Shown: one piece after another, positions 24,384 through 33,638 of the stretch
How positions within the stretch are numbered: the stretch's first letter is position 1
Layout: the number at the start of each line of letters is the position of its first letter
Source: Candidatus Thalassarchaeum sp.
GTDB lineage: Archaea > Thermoplasmatota > Poseidoniia > Poseidoniales > Thalassarchaeaceae
Direction of reading: 5' to 3'
Length of the DNA stretch: 49,881 bases
NCBI GenBank assembly: GCA_030748335.1
Contig: JASMMD010000006.1
Location: forward strand, 1 to 49,881
The notes under the pieces: model-generated
What the model was told of the DNA's origin: nothing
Database searches by the model: none
The model's input: only the letters and a program-made list of their open reading frames with translations
Made by a program: the position numbers and the translations under genes

Positions 24384-24429
24384 GCTTCGGCTGGGAGTCT
24401 GAGGACTCCCTACGAAGCCCGTTGGGAGT
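24384..24429 (+). promoter_or_regulatory. leuS leader stem-loop with potential mutually exclusive pairing near the Shine-Dalgarno
   Basis: GCTTCG/CGAAGC outer and GGGAGTC-TGAG-GACTCCC inner stem; second GGGAGT at 24424-24429 just upstream of ATG 24436. Confidence 0.5.
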
Positions 24430-24435
24430 GAGGAA

Positions 24436-27291
24436 ATGGCATACGACGCACAGGAAGTCGAGACCCGCTGGCAGAAGGCATGGGCCGATGCCGGAGCGTT
24501 CGAAGTCGAGATCGACCACAGTAAGCCCAAGTTCTACTGCCTCGAGATGTTCCCTTACCCATCCGGCAGCATGCACATGGGGCACGTCCGCAACTACTCG
24601 ATTGGCGACGCCATGGCCCGCTTCCACCGACTGATGGGCAGCAATGTGCTCTACCCGATGGGCTACGACTCGTTTGGGATGCCTGCCGAGAACGCGGCCA
24701 AGAAGGAGGGCGGGCATCCGCACACGGTAACCCACCGCAACATCGCAAGCATCCGCGCCGATCAGGAGCGGATGGGTTACTCGTACGACTGGCGACGCTT
24801 CCTCGCGACCTCGGATGTTGACTACTACCACTGGAATCAGGAGATGTTCCTGATGCTGAACGAGCGCGGGCTGGTCGAGCGCAGGATGGCACCTGTCAAC
24901 TGGTGCGTTGACTGCGACACTGTGCTGGCCAATGAGCAGGTCAAGAACAACCGCTGCTGGCGCTGTGGCCTTGAGGTCGTGCAGCGCGACATGGAGCAGT
25001 GGTTCGTGCGCATGACTGAATACTCAGACGAGTTACTCGATGAGATTGACAACATCGCCTTCCCAGAGAACGTCAAGGCGATGCAGCGTAACTGGATCGG
25101 TCGCTCCTATGGTGCGCACATCGACTTCCCGGTCGCCGGCTCAGACGCCGTGATTGGCGCCTTCACCACTCGCCCAGACACCATCTTCGGTGTGACCTTC
25201 GTCACCCTCTCGCCGGAGCACTCCCTGTGCGAGGAGTTGTGCGCAGGCACCGAGTGGGAGGCGGACTGGCGCGAGTTGCGCGACGAGTGCGCGCGCATGT
25301 CCGAGTTCGAACGCATCAACATGCTGAAGGAAAAGAAAGGCGTCTTCCTCGGACGCAATGCAATCAATCCACTGAACGGAGAGGAGGTGCCAATCTACGC
25401 GGGTAACTTCGTTGTCGCGTCCTACGGAACCGGCGCTGTGATGGCTGTCCCCGGTCACGACCAGCGCGACTATGACTTCGCCGAGAGGTACGGCATAGAG
25501 ATTCGCAGGGTATTAGTCGAAAATGATGGTGACGACCCGAGCACCCCGCTGAGCGCTGCCTTCGAGGGCTACGGGCCAATGGTCAACTCCGGTGTAGAAG
25601 GATTCGACGGGCAGGCCGGCGAGGCCGCTAAGGACGCTGTGATTGCCGCACTTGAGTCAGCCGGAGCCGGCCACGGGACAGTAGAGTACAGGCTGAAGGA
25701 CTGGCTGCTCAGCCGCCAGCGATTCTGGGGCACGCCCATCCCGATGATTCACTGTAATGACTGCGGCACTGTCCCCGTGCCGTCCTCCGACCTGCCGGTG
25801 GAGCTGCCTCTTGACGTGACCTTCAGCGAGGACCAGAGCGGCAACCCGCTAGCCTCCCACGACGCCTTCGTCAACACCTCATGTCCCTCCTGTGGAGGAG
25901 TAGCCAGGCGTGAAACCGACACCATGGACACATTCTACGACTCGTCGTGGTACTTCATGCGATTCTGCGACGCCAACAACGACTCCACCCCGTTCGACCG
26001 AGAGGCGATCGACTACTGGATGGACGGAGGAGTTGACCTCTACATCGGCGGCATCGAGCACGCCGTCATGCATCTGCTCTACGCCCGCTTCTTCTCCAAG
26101 GCCACCCGCGACGCCGGCATGAACGAGGTCGGCGAGCCGTTTGGCACGTTGGTCTGCCAGGGCATGCTCAACGCACCAGCCCCGTACTGCGCCGACTGCA
26201 ACGCCGAGTACCACGTCGATCTTGCCGACTCGGACTGCCCGACCTGCGCCAAACCGCTCGGTTCACGCTCGGTGAAGATGGGCAAGTCACTGGGCAACAC
26301 AGTCAGCCCCGAAGAGATGGTCGAGCGATACGGGGCTGACACAGTCAGGCTGTTCATGCTCTTCGGCGCCAACCCCGAGGCTGGAATGGACTGGTCCGAC
26401 AGTGCTCTCGAGGCCAATCACCGTCAGATGTTCTCGATCATAGACGCTGTGGACGCCGCCTTGGAAATGGGCGACTCAGCCAGTCCCATGGACGAGTGGC
26501 TGATGGCAAGGCTGCGAGTCAATCAGGGCGCTTGGCGTCAGGCAATGTTGGATGTTAGCCTGCGCGAGGGCGTGATGGTCAGCCACTTCGAGATGCTGGC
26601 CGACTGGAACTGGTACCGCCGCCGTGGTGGGTGCGACCTAGCCACGGCCACGGACTACCTCGCCCATTGGGTCCCAATGCTTGCTCCCGCTACTCCGCAC
26701 ATCGCCGAGGAATTCTGGCAGCGCATGGGGGGTGACGGGATGCTTGCCAGCCACGTCCTATCCGAGTTGGTTGAGTCCTCGCAGGACGCCCCCGCACTGG
26801 CTCGAGAGGCCTACCTGCGCAGCCTTATCGATAGTGCTCGCAACCTACGCGAGCTCGCCGAGCGCCATTCAGAGCGCGAGATCAGCCGCGTCGTCATCCA
26901 GACCGCAGCGTCATGGAAGTCCGAACTCGCGCGTGATGCACTCAGACTGCACTCCGAGGATTTCGATTTCAAGGCAGGCGGGCAGGCGCATGTGCAATCG
27001 CTGAAGATTTTCGAGAACGAGGCCCTCAGGGGGGAGATTTTCCAGACTTGGATGGCACTCACTACTGGCAGCAAGAAGAAGCGCGGACGGGTACACTCCT
27101 GGTCCGACGGCGAGAGGGCACTGGTCTCAGGCGAGCTCGAAGAGACTGCAATCATCGCGGCCAACTCCGACTTCATCGCATCGGCATTGGGAGTCACATC
27201 GCTGGAGGTCTACCCGGTCGGCGATGGTGAGGATGTGGCCGGCAAGGCCAGCGTCGCATTCCCGTTGGAACCCGGCATCGCGTTCCTGTAG
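24436..27291 (+). CDS. leuS: Leucyl-tRNA synthetase (bacterial type)
   Basis: MFPYPSGSMHMGHVRNYSIGDAMARFHRLMGSNVLYPMGYDSFGMPAENAA; signature VKMGKSLGNTVSPEEMVERYGADTVRLFMLF. Confidence 0.96.
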   Translation: MAYDAQEVETRWQKAWADAGAFEVEIDHSKPKFYCLEMFPYPSGSMHMGHVRNYSIGDAMARFHRLMGSNVLYPMGYDSFGMPAENAAKKEGGHPHTVTHRNIASIRADQERMGYSYDWRRFLATSDVDYYHWNQEMFLMLNERGLVERRMAPVNWCVDCDTVLANEQVKNNRCWRCGLEVVQRDMEQWFVRMTEYSDELLDEIDNIAFPENVKAMQRNWIGRSYGAHIDFPVAGSDAVIGAFTTRPDTIFGVTFVTLSPEHSLCEELCAGTEWEADWRELRDECARMSEFERINMLKEKKGVFLGRNAINPLNGEEVPIYAGNFVVASYGTGAVMAVPGHDQRDYDFAERYGIEIRRVLVENDGDDPSTPLSAAFEGYGPMVNSGVEGFDGQAGEAAKDAVIAALESAGAGHGTVEYRLKDWLLSRQRFWGTPIPMIHCNDCGTVPVPSSDLPVELPLDVTFSEDQSGNPLASHDAFVNTSCPSCGGVARRETDTMDTFYDSSWYFMRFCDANNDSTPFDREAIDYWMDGGVDLYIGGIEHAVMHLLYARFFSKATRDAGMNEVGEPFGTLVCQGMLNAPAPYCADCNAEYHVDLADSDCPTCAKPLGSRSVKMGKSLGNTVSPEEMVERYGADTVRLFMLFGANPEAGMDWSDSALEANHRQMFSIIDAVDAALEMGDSASPMDEWLMARLRVNQGAWRQAMLDVSLREGVMVSHFEMLADWNWYRRRGGCDLATATDYLAHWVPMLAPATPHIAEEFWQRMGGDGMLASHVLSELVESSQDAPALAREAYLRSLIDSARNLRELAERHSEREISRVVIQTAASWKSELARDALRLHSEDFDFKAGGQAHVQSLKIFENEALRGEIFQTWMALTTGSKKKRGRVHSWSDGERALVSGELEETAIIAANSDFIASALGVTSLEVYPVGDGEDVAGKASVAFPLEPGIAFL

Positions 27292-27298
27292 GTTAGGC

Positions 27299-27631
27299 AT
27301 GTCTCGGTCCACTGTGCTGTTCGACGATGCCTGCGGTAAATGCAGTGGTTGGGCCGCCTTCATCGACAGGCACGGTTCCGGTGAAAGGCTCCGAACGCTG
27401 GGGCAGGGGACCGAGGAGGGAAGAGAGATCCTCGCTGCTAGGCCACCGAGTATGGAGGGTGTGGACTCGGTGTTCATCGTCACTGAGGACGGGCACTGGC
27501 ACGCTAGGAGCGCAGCTGTCTGCCGCATCGCTTCGAGGATGGGCCTACCTTGGTCGTTGGGCGCCTTGGCCTTCCTCGTCCCATGGCCCATCAGGGACCT
27601 GTTCTACGAACTCTACGCCCGCATGAGGTGA
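27299..27631 (+). CDS. DCC-family (DUF393) thiol-disulfide oxidoreductase-like protein
   Basis: VLFDDACGKCSGWAAFIDRHG, SVFIVTEDGHWHARSAAVCRIASRMGLPW, FLVPWPIRDLFYELYARMR. Confidence 0.85.
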   Translation: MSRSTVLFDDACGKCSGWAAFIDRHGSGERLRTLGQGTEEGREILAARPPSMEGVDSVFIVTEDGHWHARSAAVCRIASRMGLPWSLGALAFLVPWPIRDLFYELYARMR

Positions 27632-27651
27632 CCTCATGACTCGGTGGGTTC

Positions 27652-28737
27652 ATGGAGCCCCTTCCGTTGGCCGTGCCGTTGAGTGACGAGAAGAGCGGTA
27701 ACCGACGGCGAGGGCGCCGTCGCCGCCGCCGGCGCTCCAGAGGCGGCAGAAAACCACCTCAGGAGAGCGGCCCGGCGGCCGAATCAGAGCCCGTCGAGCG
27801 AGCGCTGGCCCGATTCACGGTCAAGCCTCGTCCCATGGGACTTCCCAAGGAGATAGATCCACCGCCTCGCGTGGTCGAGGTCTCGTGGAAGACCAACGCG
27901 GTGTCGAAGGAGGTACAGCGCAAGGCGGGAGACATCGCCTGCATGCCTGGTGAGTTCGGCTTCTTACCCGAAGAGAGGGTCCGGGAGATTGCCACCAAGA
28001 TAGACCACCTCCCAATCACCGTGGAACAGGCCCTGTCTCTTCGCAGTGCCTTGAATCAGGAGAAGAGTGTGTACTCGCACTCCCGACTGATGCGAAGGGC
28101 CAACGAGCTCAGCCGTCGCTACAACGCCGGTGAGAGTGTGCTGGCGCTGTCGAAGCGATTCGACGCCCCACCGGTGAACACCTTCCGCGCCATCCTCACT
28201 GGGAGAGGTTGGACCAAGACTAGGATCAAGGACACCCTGAACAAGAACCCGTCGAGGTTGAACAAGCGCGACAGGGAACAGTTCGAACTGGCTGAGTCAG
28301 TGGATAGGGTGAGCTCGGTTGACCAGAGTGATACCCAGAGCGCAGCCGAGGTCTTCGAGGAGATACTGTGCGACTACTTCGATTCCATCGGTGTGAGATT
28401 TCGACGTCAGGAGGACCTGCTCGCGGAGCAGAAGGTCACCGAAGGACGAGCCATCATCACCCCAGATCTGCTTCTGCTCGACGACGTTAGAATCAATGAC
28501 GTGCCTTGCGCGTGGATAGACGCCAAGCATTTCTTCGGCGCCGACCTTAAGTTCCCGCGCAAGAAGACCCAGAAGCAGGTCGACCGATACGTCGCCGAGT
28601 ATGGGCAGGGGGCCATAGTCTACCGGCACGGCTTCTGCGGAAGCTTGCGTCTCAAGGGCGCCATACAGCTCGACTCCAGCCCACTGGACCTAGGTCCCCT
28701 CGACGAGTTCCACGAGAAAGCCCGGAACGGTTCATGA
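27652..28737 (+). CDS. TPD-motif (C15orf41/CDIN1-like) putative nuclease
   Basis: ITPDLLLLDDVRINDVPCAWIDAKHFFGAD...KQVDRYVAEYGQGAIVYRHGFC resembles the PD-(D/E)xK-like TPD family; Arg-rich N-terminus. Confidence 0.65.
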   Translation: MEPLPLAVPLSDEKSGNRRRGRRRRRRRSRGGRKPPQESGPAAESEPVERALARFTVKPRPMGLPKEIDPPPRVVEVSWKTNAVSKEVQRKAGDIACMPGEFGFLPEERVREIATKIDHLPITVEQALSLRSALNQEKSVYSHSRLMRRANELSRRYNAGESVLALSKRFDAPPVNTFRAILTGRGWTKTRIKDTLNKNPSRLNKRDREQFELAESVDRVSSVDQSDTQSAAEVFEEILCDYFDSIGVRFRRQEDLLAEQKVTEGRAIITPDLLLLDDVRINDVPCAWIDAKHFFGADLKFPRKKTQKQVDRYVAEYGQGAIVYRHGFCGSLRLKGAIQLDSSPLDLGPLDEFHEKARNGS

Positions 28738-29718
28738 TACCCGGCCAACTACGGTTTTGTCCGCCAGTAGACCCGCTCCCTCCAACTCTACTACCAGCGA
28801 GCCCGACCAATCCTCTCCGGCCCGTACATCTCGGGGGACGATGGCGACGCTCTCACCCAGCATGCAGAGCATGGCCACCGCTTCATCGGCGATACCGCAT
28901 CGTCCCATCGCCGCTTGCACCGACGATAACAGCTCGGCGCGCGATGAGTCTCCCTGCAGCCCACTATCCCTCGCAAATTCGTTCGCCGCATCGAGTAGGT
29001 CTCCCCATCTGGTGAAACCCCATTCTCCCTCGGACAGTGTCGACATCTGCTTGGAACCCGCTTGGCTGATTGCCTCCTTCCATCCTGGGTTATCGATGTA
29101 CCCAGAGGTGTGCTTACCCGCATCGGGACGCCATGCCAGCACGATCGGTGTCGCACAGCTCCACCCTTCTGCCCGCCCCGGCCCTCTGCGCAACAGAGGA
29201 CCGTGGTACGGCGCCCCCGCCTCAAGCCTACGCTCGACGCCTCCTGCGGCCAGCGCGGTTACATCGCCCAGTCCGGTTGAGCGCCGACGCTCGACTCGAT
29301 GCGCTATCGAGTAGGAACGCCTCAGGCTTTCTTCATGGGGCAAACCCATCGCTCTTTGGAAGGCAAGCGCAGCGGCCACCGCCCCTGAGGCGGACATCCC
29401 GAAACCCTGCGAGACCGGGAGAGCCAACCTCACGCCAATCTCCCATGCTATGTCTCCCGCATCGGGTATCTCTTCGACTAGGGTGTCGAGCACGGTCTCG
29501 TACAGCCCCCGATCTCCCTGTACGGTCTCGAAGGTAATCTTCAGTCCGAACTCGCCCGGCTCGCCAAAGGCCACGACCTCAACCCCGTCTTCCACGCAGA
29601 GTCCCGCCCCGAGGCTACCTTGCTCGACCGGGTCCTCGATCTCGTCGCTCACAGTGAAGAGCAGAGTGACGTGTCCGCCGCACTCGCCGCGACCGAGAAA
29701 CGCCGACATGCGGTTCAT
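28732..29718 (-). CDS. Pantoate kinase-like GHMP kinase
   Basis: GFGMSASGAVAAALAFQRAMG GHMP motif, HRVERRRSTGLGDVTALAAGGVERRLEAGAP typical of archaeal PoK. Confidence 0.85.
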   Translation of the reverse strand: MNRMSAFLGRGECGGHVTLLFTVSDEIEDPVEQGSLGAGLCVEDGVEVVAFGEPGEFGLKITFETVQGDRGLYETVLDTLVEEIPDAGDIAWEIGVRLALPVSQGFGMSASGAVAAALAFQRAMGLPHEESLRRSYSIAHRVERRRSTGLGDVTALAAGGVERRLEAGAPYHGPLLRRGPGRAEGWSCATPIVLAWRPDAGKHTSGYIDNPGWKEAISQAGSKQMSTLSEGEWGFTRWGDLLDAANEFARDSGLQGDSSRAELLSSVQAAMGRCGIADEAVAMLCMLGESVAIVPRDVRAGEDWSGSLVVELEGAGLLADKTVVGRVS

Positions 29719-29752
29719 CCGGTGGCCTTCCGGCCAATAATCATCGGCAGCC

Positions 29753-30637
29753 TCACATTACCGTTGCAAGGTCTTCATCGAGCTCGCCAAATCGGCCTGA
29801 GAGTTCCCTGATCGCCATCTCGAAGGCGACTCTGGCAGTCATCGACCCGTCGGTCTCGAATGACAGAATGAATTCGCCGGGAACGTCCTCAAGGGTGATT
29901 GCATCATCGAAATCCGATGCTTCCTCTGTACCATCACCTACGTGATGCAAGTCGTCAATCAGCTGGGTCACCATGCCGATATCCTCCAAGCGCTTGTTGC
30001 TGTCGAAGTCCTTCGCCGTGATGTTGAGATTGAGGTCCCACAGTATCTTCGCCTTCCTCGGCTTGTTGATGACCCCGATCTTGCGCTGGACGAATGACAC
30101 CCCGCAGACAGGGGACCACTTCGCGTGGTCGCGACCGCGTCCCATAATCGCAGTAGCGTAGAACTCAATCATCTGACCGCGATACAATTTGGTGATTGGG
30201 ATGCTGTGGTACTTCTCAGCTATGCTGCCCCCGGCCCCGAGAAAACTCATGTCGCCAGCGGTCACAGTCCGACCACCCTCGCTGCCGAACTCCTTGCAGG
30301 TATAGATCATCGTGCACTGCGGGCATCCCCTGTCCTCGACGACCAGTTCGGCGCAGGAAGGGCAACTGTCCTGAAAGTGGAATTCGTCGTGCTTGGTCGG
30401 GATGGGGATCATGGCCAGACGCTGAGCCACGACCTCGTCGGGCAGCGGGCCGTCCGTCTCCCACACCTCGTCGTCCTGCTCGATGGTACCCATCTCGAAG
30501 CGTACGGTGTCGATAGCCATCTTCGGTGTGTCAGCAATCAGTGAGCGCCTGATGGCGTTGACAAAGGAGCGGTCCGTGCCGCTAAACAGTATCGAGATTG
30601 TCTCTTCGCTCTCTTCAATCACCTTTGTCTTGACCAT
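29753..30637 (-). CDS. rpoD: DNA-directed RNA polymerase subunit D (Rpo3)
   Basis: FSGTDRSFVNAIRRSLIADTPKMAIDTVRFE, DEVVAQRLAMIPIPT, SCPSCAELVVEDRGCPQC; follows rps11. Confidence 0.95.
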   Translation of the reverse strand: MVKTKVIEESEETISILFSGTDRSFVNAIRRSLIADTPKMAIDTVRFEMGTIEQDDEVWETDGPLPDEVVAQRLAMIPIPTKHDEFHFQDSCPSCAELVVEDRGCPQCTMIYTCKEFGSEGGRTVTAGDMSFLGAGGSIAEKYHSIPITKLYRGQMIEFYATAIMGRGRDHAKWSPVCGVSFVQRKIGVINKPRKAKILWDLNLNITAKDFDSNKRLEDIGMVTQLIDDLHHVGDGTEEASDFDDAITLEDVPGEFILSFETDGSMTARVAFEMAIRELSGRFGELDEDLATVM

Positions 30638-30646
30638 GAATTCACC

Positions 30647-31027
30647 TCACACTCGGCGCCCTCGGCGCCCTCCTTTGCTCTTCGTCCCGTCAGTGGCGAC
30701 TGGGGTCACGTCCTCGATTCGGGTTATTGACACTCCGGCGCGGGTCAGCGCACGGATCGCTGAGGTCGCGCCCGGAGCGCTGTGGGAGCGATTCCCACCG
30801 GCACCCCGGTATTTCACGATAACTTGAGTGAACTCCTTCTCAGCAAGCATCTCGGCCATCCTCTCGGCCGCCCTAGTTGAGGCGAACTGACCGCCAGAGT
30901 CGCTGCCGCCCTTGGTCACCATGCCACCCGAGACCTTGCAAATGGTCTCTGCCCCGGTCTGGTCGGTGGCTGTCATCAGCACGTTGTTGTGCGTGGTGAA
31001 TATGTGCAGAATAGCCTTCCTCGACAT
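30647..31027 (-). CDS. rps11: 30S ribosomal protein S11 (uS11)
   Basis: [73 protein letters not shown] overlaps rps4 TGA by one base. Confidence 0.97.
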   Translation of the reverse strand: MSRKAILHIFTTHNNVLMTATDQTGAETICKVSGGMVTKGGSDSGGQFASTRAAERMAEMLAEKEFTQVIVKYRGAGGNRSHSAPGATSAIRALTRAGVSITRIEDVTPVATDGTKSKGGRRGRRV

Positions 31028-31722
31028 CAATTCTCGCCCTCCTCAGTCGACCCGGTTTCCTCAGGAACAGTGTCTTCAGTCACGGGCGCGGCCGCGGCGT
31101 CAGCCTTGACCTGATCGACGAACTCTGGATCCACGACTCGAACCGGCGCGACGTCGTCCTCGTCTGACACACGCGCCTGCAGCACTACCTCCATGTCCTT
31201 GCGAAACTGGTGTTCGGAATCTTCGAACGGCGAGTTAGTTGAGTACTGGATTATCTCCTCCTCCTCCTTCAGGACGTGGTACCCGGGGACAGTCATCCTC
31301 TGGTCGCCTATGCTGATGTGGCCGTGGACGATGAGATTTCTGGATGAGCGCATTGTTGGTGCCAGTCCCTTGTAGTAGACGACTGATTGCAACCTCCTCG
31401 ATAGCATGTGCTCGACGTTAATCTGTAGCACATCGTCTATTCCGGCGCCCTCCGGAAGCAGGCCCCTGCGGTGGAGGGAATCCACCAAGTCGGCCTTCTC
31501 TCGAGCGAAGTGTCCCTCTGAGGTATCGACCCTCCCAATCAGCTTCATCGCTTGGTTCCTGTGACGGCGAAGAGCTGACTTCTCGCGCCAAATCTCCTTC
31601 ATGCCGCCGACCTTCTTGAGACCGTACTTCTCCTTGAGCGCATGCTCCTCGTCGATTCTGGCCTGCTTCCACGGGTGAGTGGGGGTGCGAGTCTTGGGCC
31701 TAGCGAACTTCGGGTCACCCAT
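31027..31722 (-). CDS. rps4: 30S ribosomal protein S4 (uS4)
   Basis: [72 protein letters not shown]. Confidence 0.97.
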   Translation of the reverse strand: MGDPKFARPKTRTPTHPWKQARIDEEHALKEKYGLKKVGGMKEIWREKSALRRHRNQAMKLIGRVDTSEGHFAREKADLVDSLHRRGLLPEGAGIDDVLQINVEHMLSRRLQSVVYYKGLAPTMRSSRNLIVHGHISIGDQRMTVPGYHVLKEEEEIIQYSTNSPFEDSEHQFRKDMEVVLQARVSDEDDVAPVRVVDPEFVDQVKADAAAAPVTEDTVPEETGSTEEGEN

Positions 31723-31731
31723 CTGCTCACC

Positions 31732-32193
31732 TCACTTCTTCCTCTCGACGCCCAGCGAGGAGCCCTTGCGACCATTAGACCGGAGCCTCTGGCCGCGGAC
31801 CTTGTGGCCACTCCTGTGCCTCATTCCGCGGTAGGCCTTGACCCCGGCGATACGTGCGATGTCGTCGTCACGGGTCATCTTGACCTCGGTGGCGACGATG
31901 TGAGCATCCTCGTTTGTCCCGGTGTCGCGCTGTCGGTTGACCAACCACCACGGGACCGTGGTGGCGTAATCGTCTATCGAGTTGCGCAGACGGTCCTGCT
32001 CGTCATCGGAGAGATGACCTCCCAGCTTATTCCCGTCTATATCGGCCAAGCGGCAAATCTGCTGCGATGTCCTCATGCCGACGCCCTTGATTGAGGTGAT
32101 GCCGATAGCAATGGGTCGCAACCCGTCAATGTCACTGTCGGCTATCCGCAGAATGTAGGAGAAGTCATCTCCGAGTTCGGCATCTTCAGGCAT
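31732..32193 (-). CDS. rps13: 30S ribosomal protein S13 (uS13)
   Basis: ILRIADSDIDGLRPIAIGITSIKGVGMRTSQQICRLADID, AYRGMRHRSGHKVRGQRLRSNGRKG. Confidence 0.97.
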   Translation of the reverse strand: MPEDAELGDDFSYILRIADSDIDGLRPIAIGITSIKGVGMRTSQQICRLADIDGNKLGGHLSDDEQDRLRNSIDDYATTVPWWLVNRQRDTGTNEDAHIVATEVKMTRDDDIARIAGVKAYRGMRHRSGHKVRGQRLRSNGRKGSSLGVERKK

Positions 32194-32254
32194 TGTACGG
32201 TTCTCCCGTGTTCACCGGTTCCCGGTGGCCCATTGGGCATCTGGGCGACCTACC

Positions 32255-32270
32255 ATCCCTATTTGAACCG
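32255..32270 (-). promoter_or_regulatory. Candidate archaeal TATA box for rps13 cluster (minus-strand cggttcaaataggg)
   Basis: AT-rich TTCAAATA-like element about 65 nt upstream of the rps13 ATG in a GC-rich intergenic region. Confidence 0.35.
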
Positions 32271-32276
32271 ATTGGA

Positions 32277-32291
32277 CGCCCCTACGGGGCG
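32277..32291. terminator. Hairpin CGCCCC-TAC-GGGGCG downstream of methyltransferase gene
   Basis: Perfect 6-bp GC stem located 3' of the minus-strand CDS ending at 32299. Confidence 0.45.
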
Positions 32292-32298
32292 GTTCGAT

Positions 32299-33600
32299 CT
32301 ACTCCCGGCAGACCACATACAGCACTTGACCGCCCGAGTCCCTCTCGATCTCGATGTCCACCATGAAGCCCCTAGCGCCATCGATTTCACGCAGCTCCCG
32401 GTCCAGCCTACGCTGCAGGGTGGGGTGGACGTCCGGGTTGAGGTTGCAGCGCAGAGTGACCTTGCCGATGCCGTTCCTAGCCATCGACGCCGCGACCTGG
32501 TCGATGGTGTGGAGCTCGGGCGGCCTGAGCCTGTGCTGAACTATCTCTCCGGTCGCCACGACGAAGCCCTCGACGTCCTCTGACATGATTAGTGGGTCGG
32601 TGTGGATCAGTAGCGGCCTGCGGCCTTCCAAGCGCAGCCACGAGTGACCGGAGTCCTCGCGAAGCGCACGCTCCAGCCAGACCTCTTGGAGGCCGCTCTG
32701 GACCAAGGCAGGGTCGACTATCGTCATGTGGGCTCCATACGGTGGGGGTTTACTCATCTCGACCGTGTCTGACATCGATGGTGACCCCTCTATCGAGGCG
32801 ATGACGTGCTTGGTACCCATCCTGACGCAGCGATGGTCCTCACTCGATGCAAGGGCACCCACCCACAGCGACAGCCTGTCCACTCTGCCACCGCCCTGAC
32901 TCAGCCACTCCCATGTGCTGTTCACCCCCGGGAAAGTGGTTTGGACAATGGACTCGACAACGGACTGCTGCATCTCATCGAGCCTCGGAGACAGGTCAAG
33001 AAGCATGGCCGGACCTCTCGGCCCGCTTTGCAGGTGATCGGCCCAGCCTCGCAGCACCGAGCTCAGAGAAGGCTCCATCTCATCCACGTCGTGGTTCTGA
33101 GCATCACCCGGTCTGGCCGGGTCGAGGTGTAGCATCGCGACGGGAGGGTGAGCACGGGTCCCGGCCTCACGCAGACTGTTCCAGTACTCGGTGATTGCAC
33201 CCTCTGCATCAGACCCGTCACCGATGACGACGCGGTCCATCGAGCGTTGCAGGTCCCCCTCCTCGGAATTGATGTGCATGTTGGCCGCGCACAGCACCGC
33301 GACGTTACCGTCCATTTCGATTCCCAGCGAGGGTCGCTTGAGAACCTGCGAGTAGGCGACTAGTTGTAGGCCAGAGCCCGCGGCAGCATCCAGGATTACT
33401 CCGGCCGGAAGCACGTTCGGATCTATCCTGTCAGCCCGGGAGAGCGCTACGAACCAAGGCGTAGACAGCCTACGCATGTCCTCAGTCATGTGAAAACTCG
33501 GCTCACCACGCCTTGCTGGCTCGGCCTTGGCCCGCTTCCTCGCCTCCTTGACAATCTGCGCCGAAGGGTTCAGCGCGGTGTGTCGACTACTCTCTCCCAC
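32299..33600 (-). CDS. Class I SAM-dependent methyltransferase with THUMP-like C-terminal domain
   Basis: VILDAAAGSGLQLVAYSQVLKRPSLGIEMDGNVAVLCAANMHI; VAMLHLDPARPGDA; C-term RPPELHTIDQVAASMARNGIGKVTLRCNLN. Confidence 0.7.
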   Translation of the reverse strand: MGESSRHTALNPSAQIVKEARKRAKAEPARRGEPSFHMTEDMRRLSTPWFVALSRADRIDPNVLPAGVILDAAAGSGLQLVAYSQVLKRPSLGIEMDGNVAVLCAANMHINSEEGDLQRSMDRVVIGDGSDAEGAITEYWNSLREAGTRAHPPVAMLHLDPARPGDAQNHDVDEMEPSLSSVLRGWADHLQSGPRGPAMLLDLSPRLDEMQQSVVESIVQTTFPGVNSTWEWLSQGGGRVDRLSLWVGALASSEDHRCVRMGTKHVIASIEGSPSMSDTVEMSKPPPYGAHMTIVDPALVQSGLQEVWLERALREDSGHSWLRLEGRRPLLIHTDPLIMSEDVEGFVVATGEIVQHRLRPPELHTIDQVAASMARNGIGKVTLRCNLNPDVHPTLQRRLDRELREIDGARGFMVDIEIERDSGGQVLYVVCRE

Positions 33601-33638
33601 GTCGCCGCCTCCGAGAACTTGGTCAAGTCACTTTCGTC

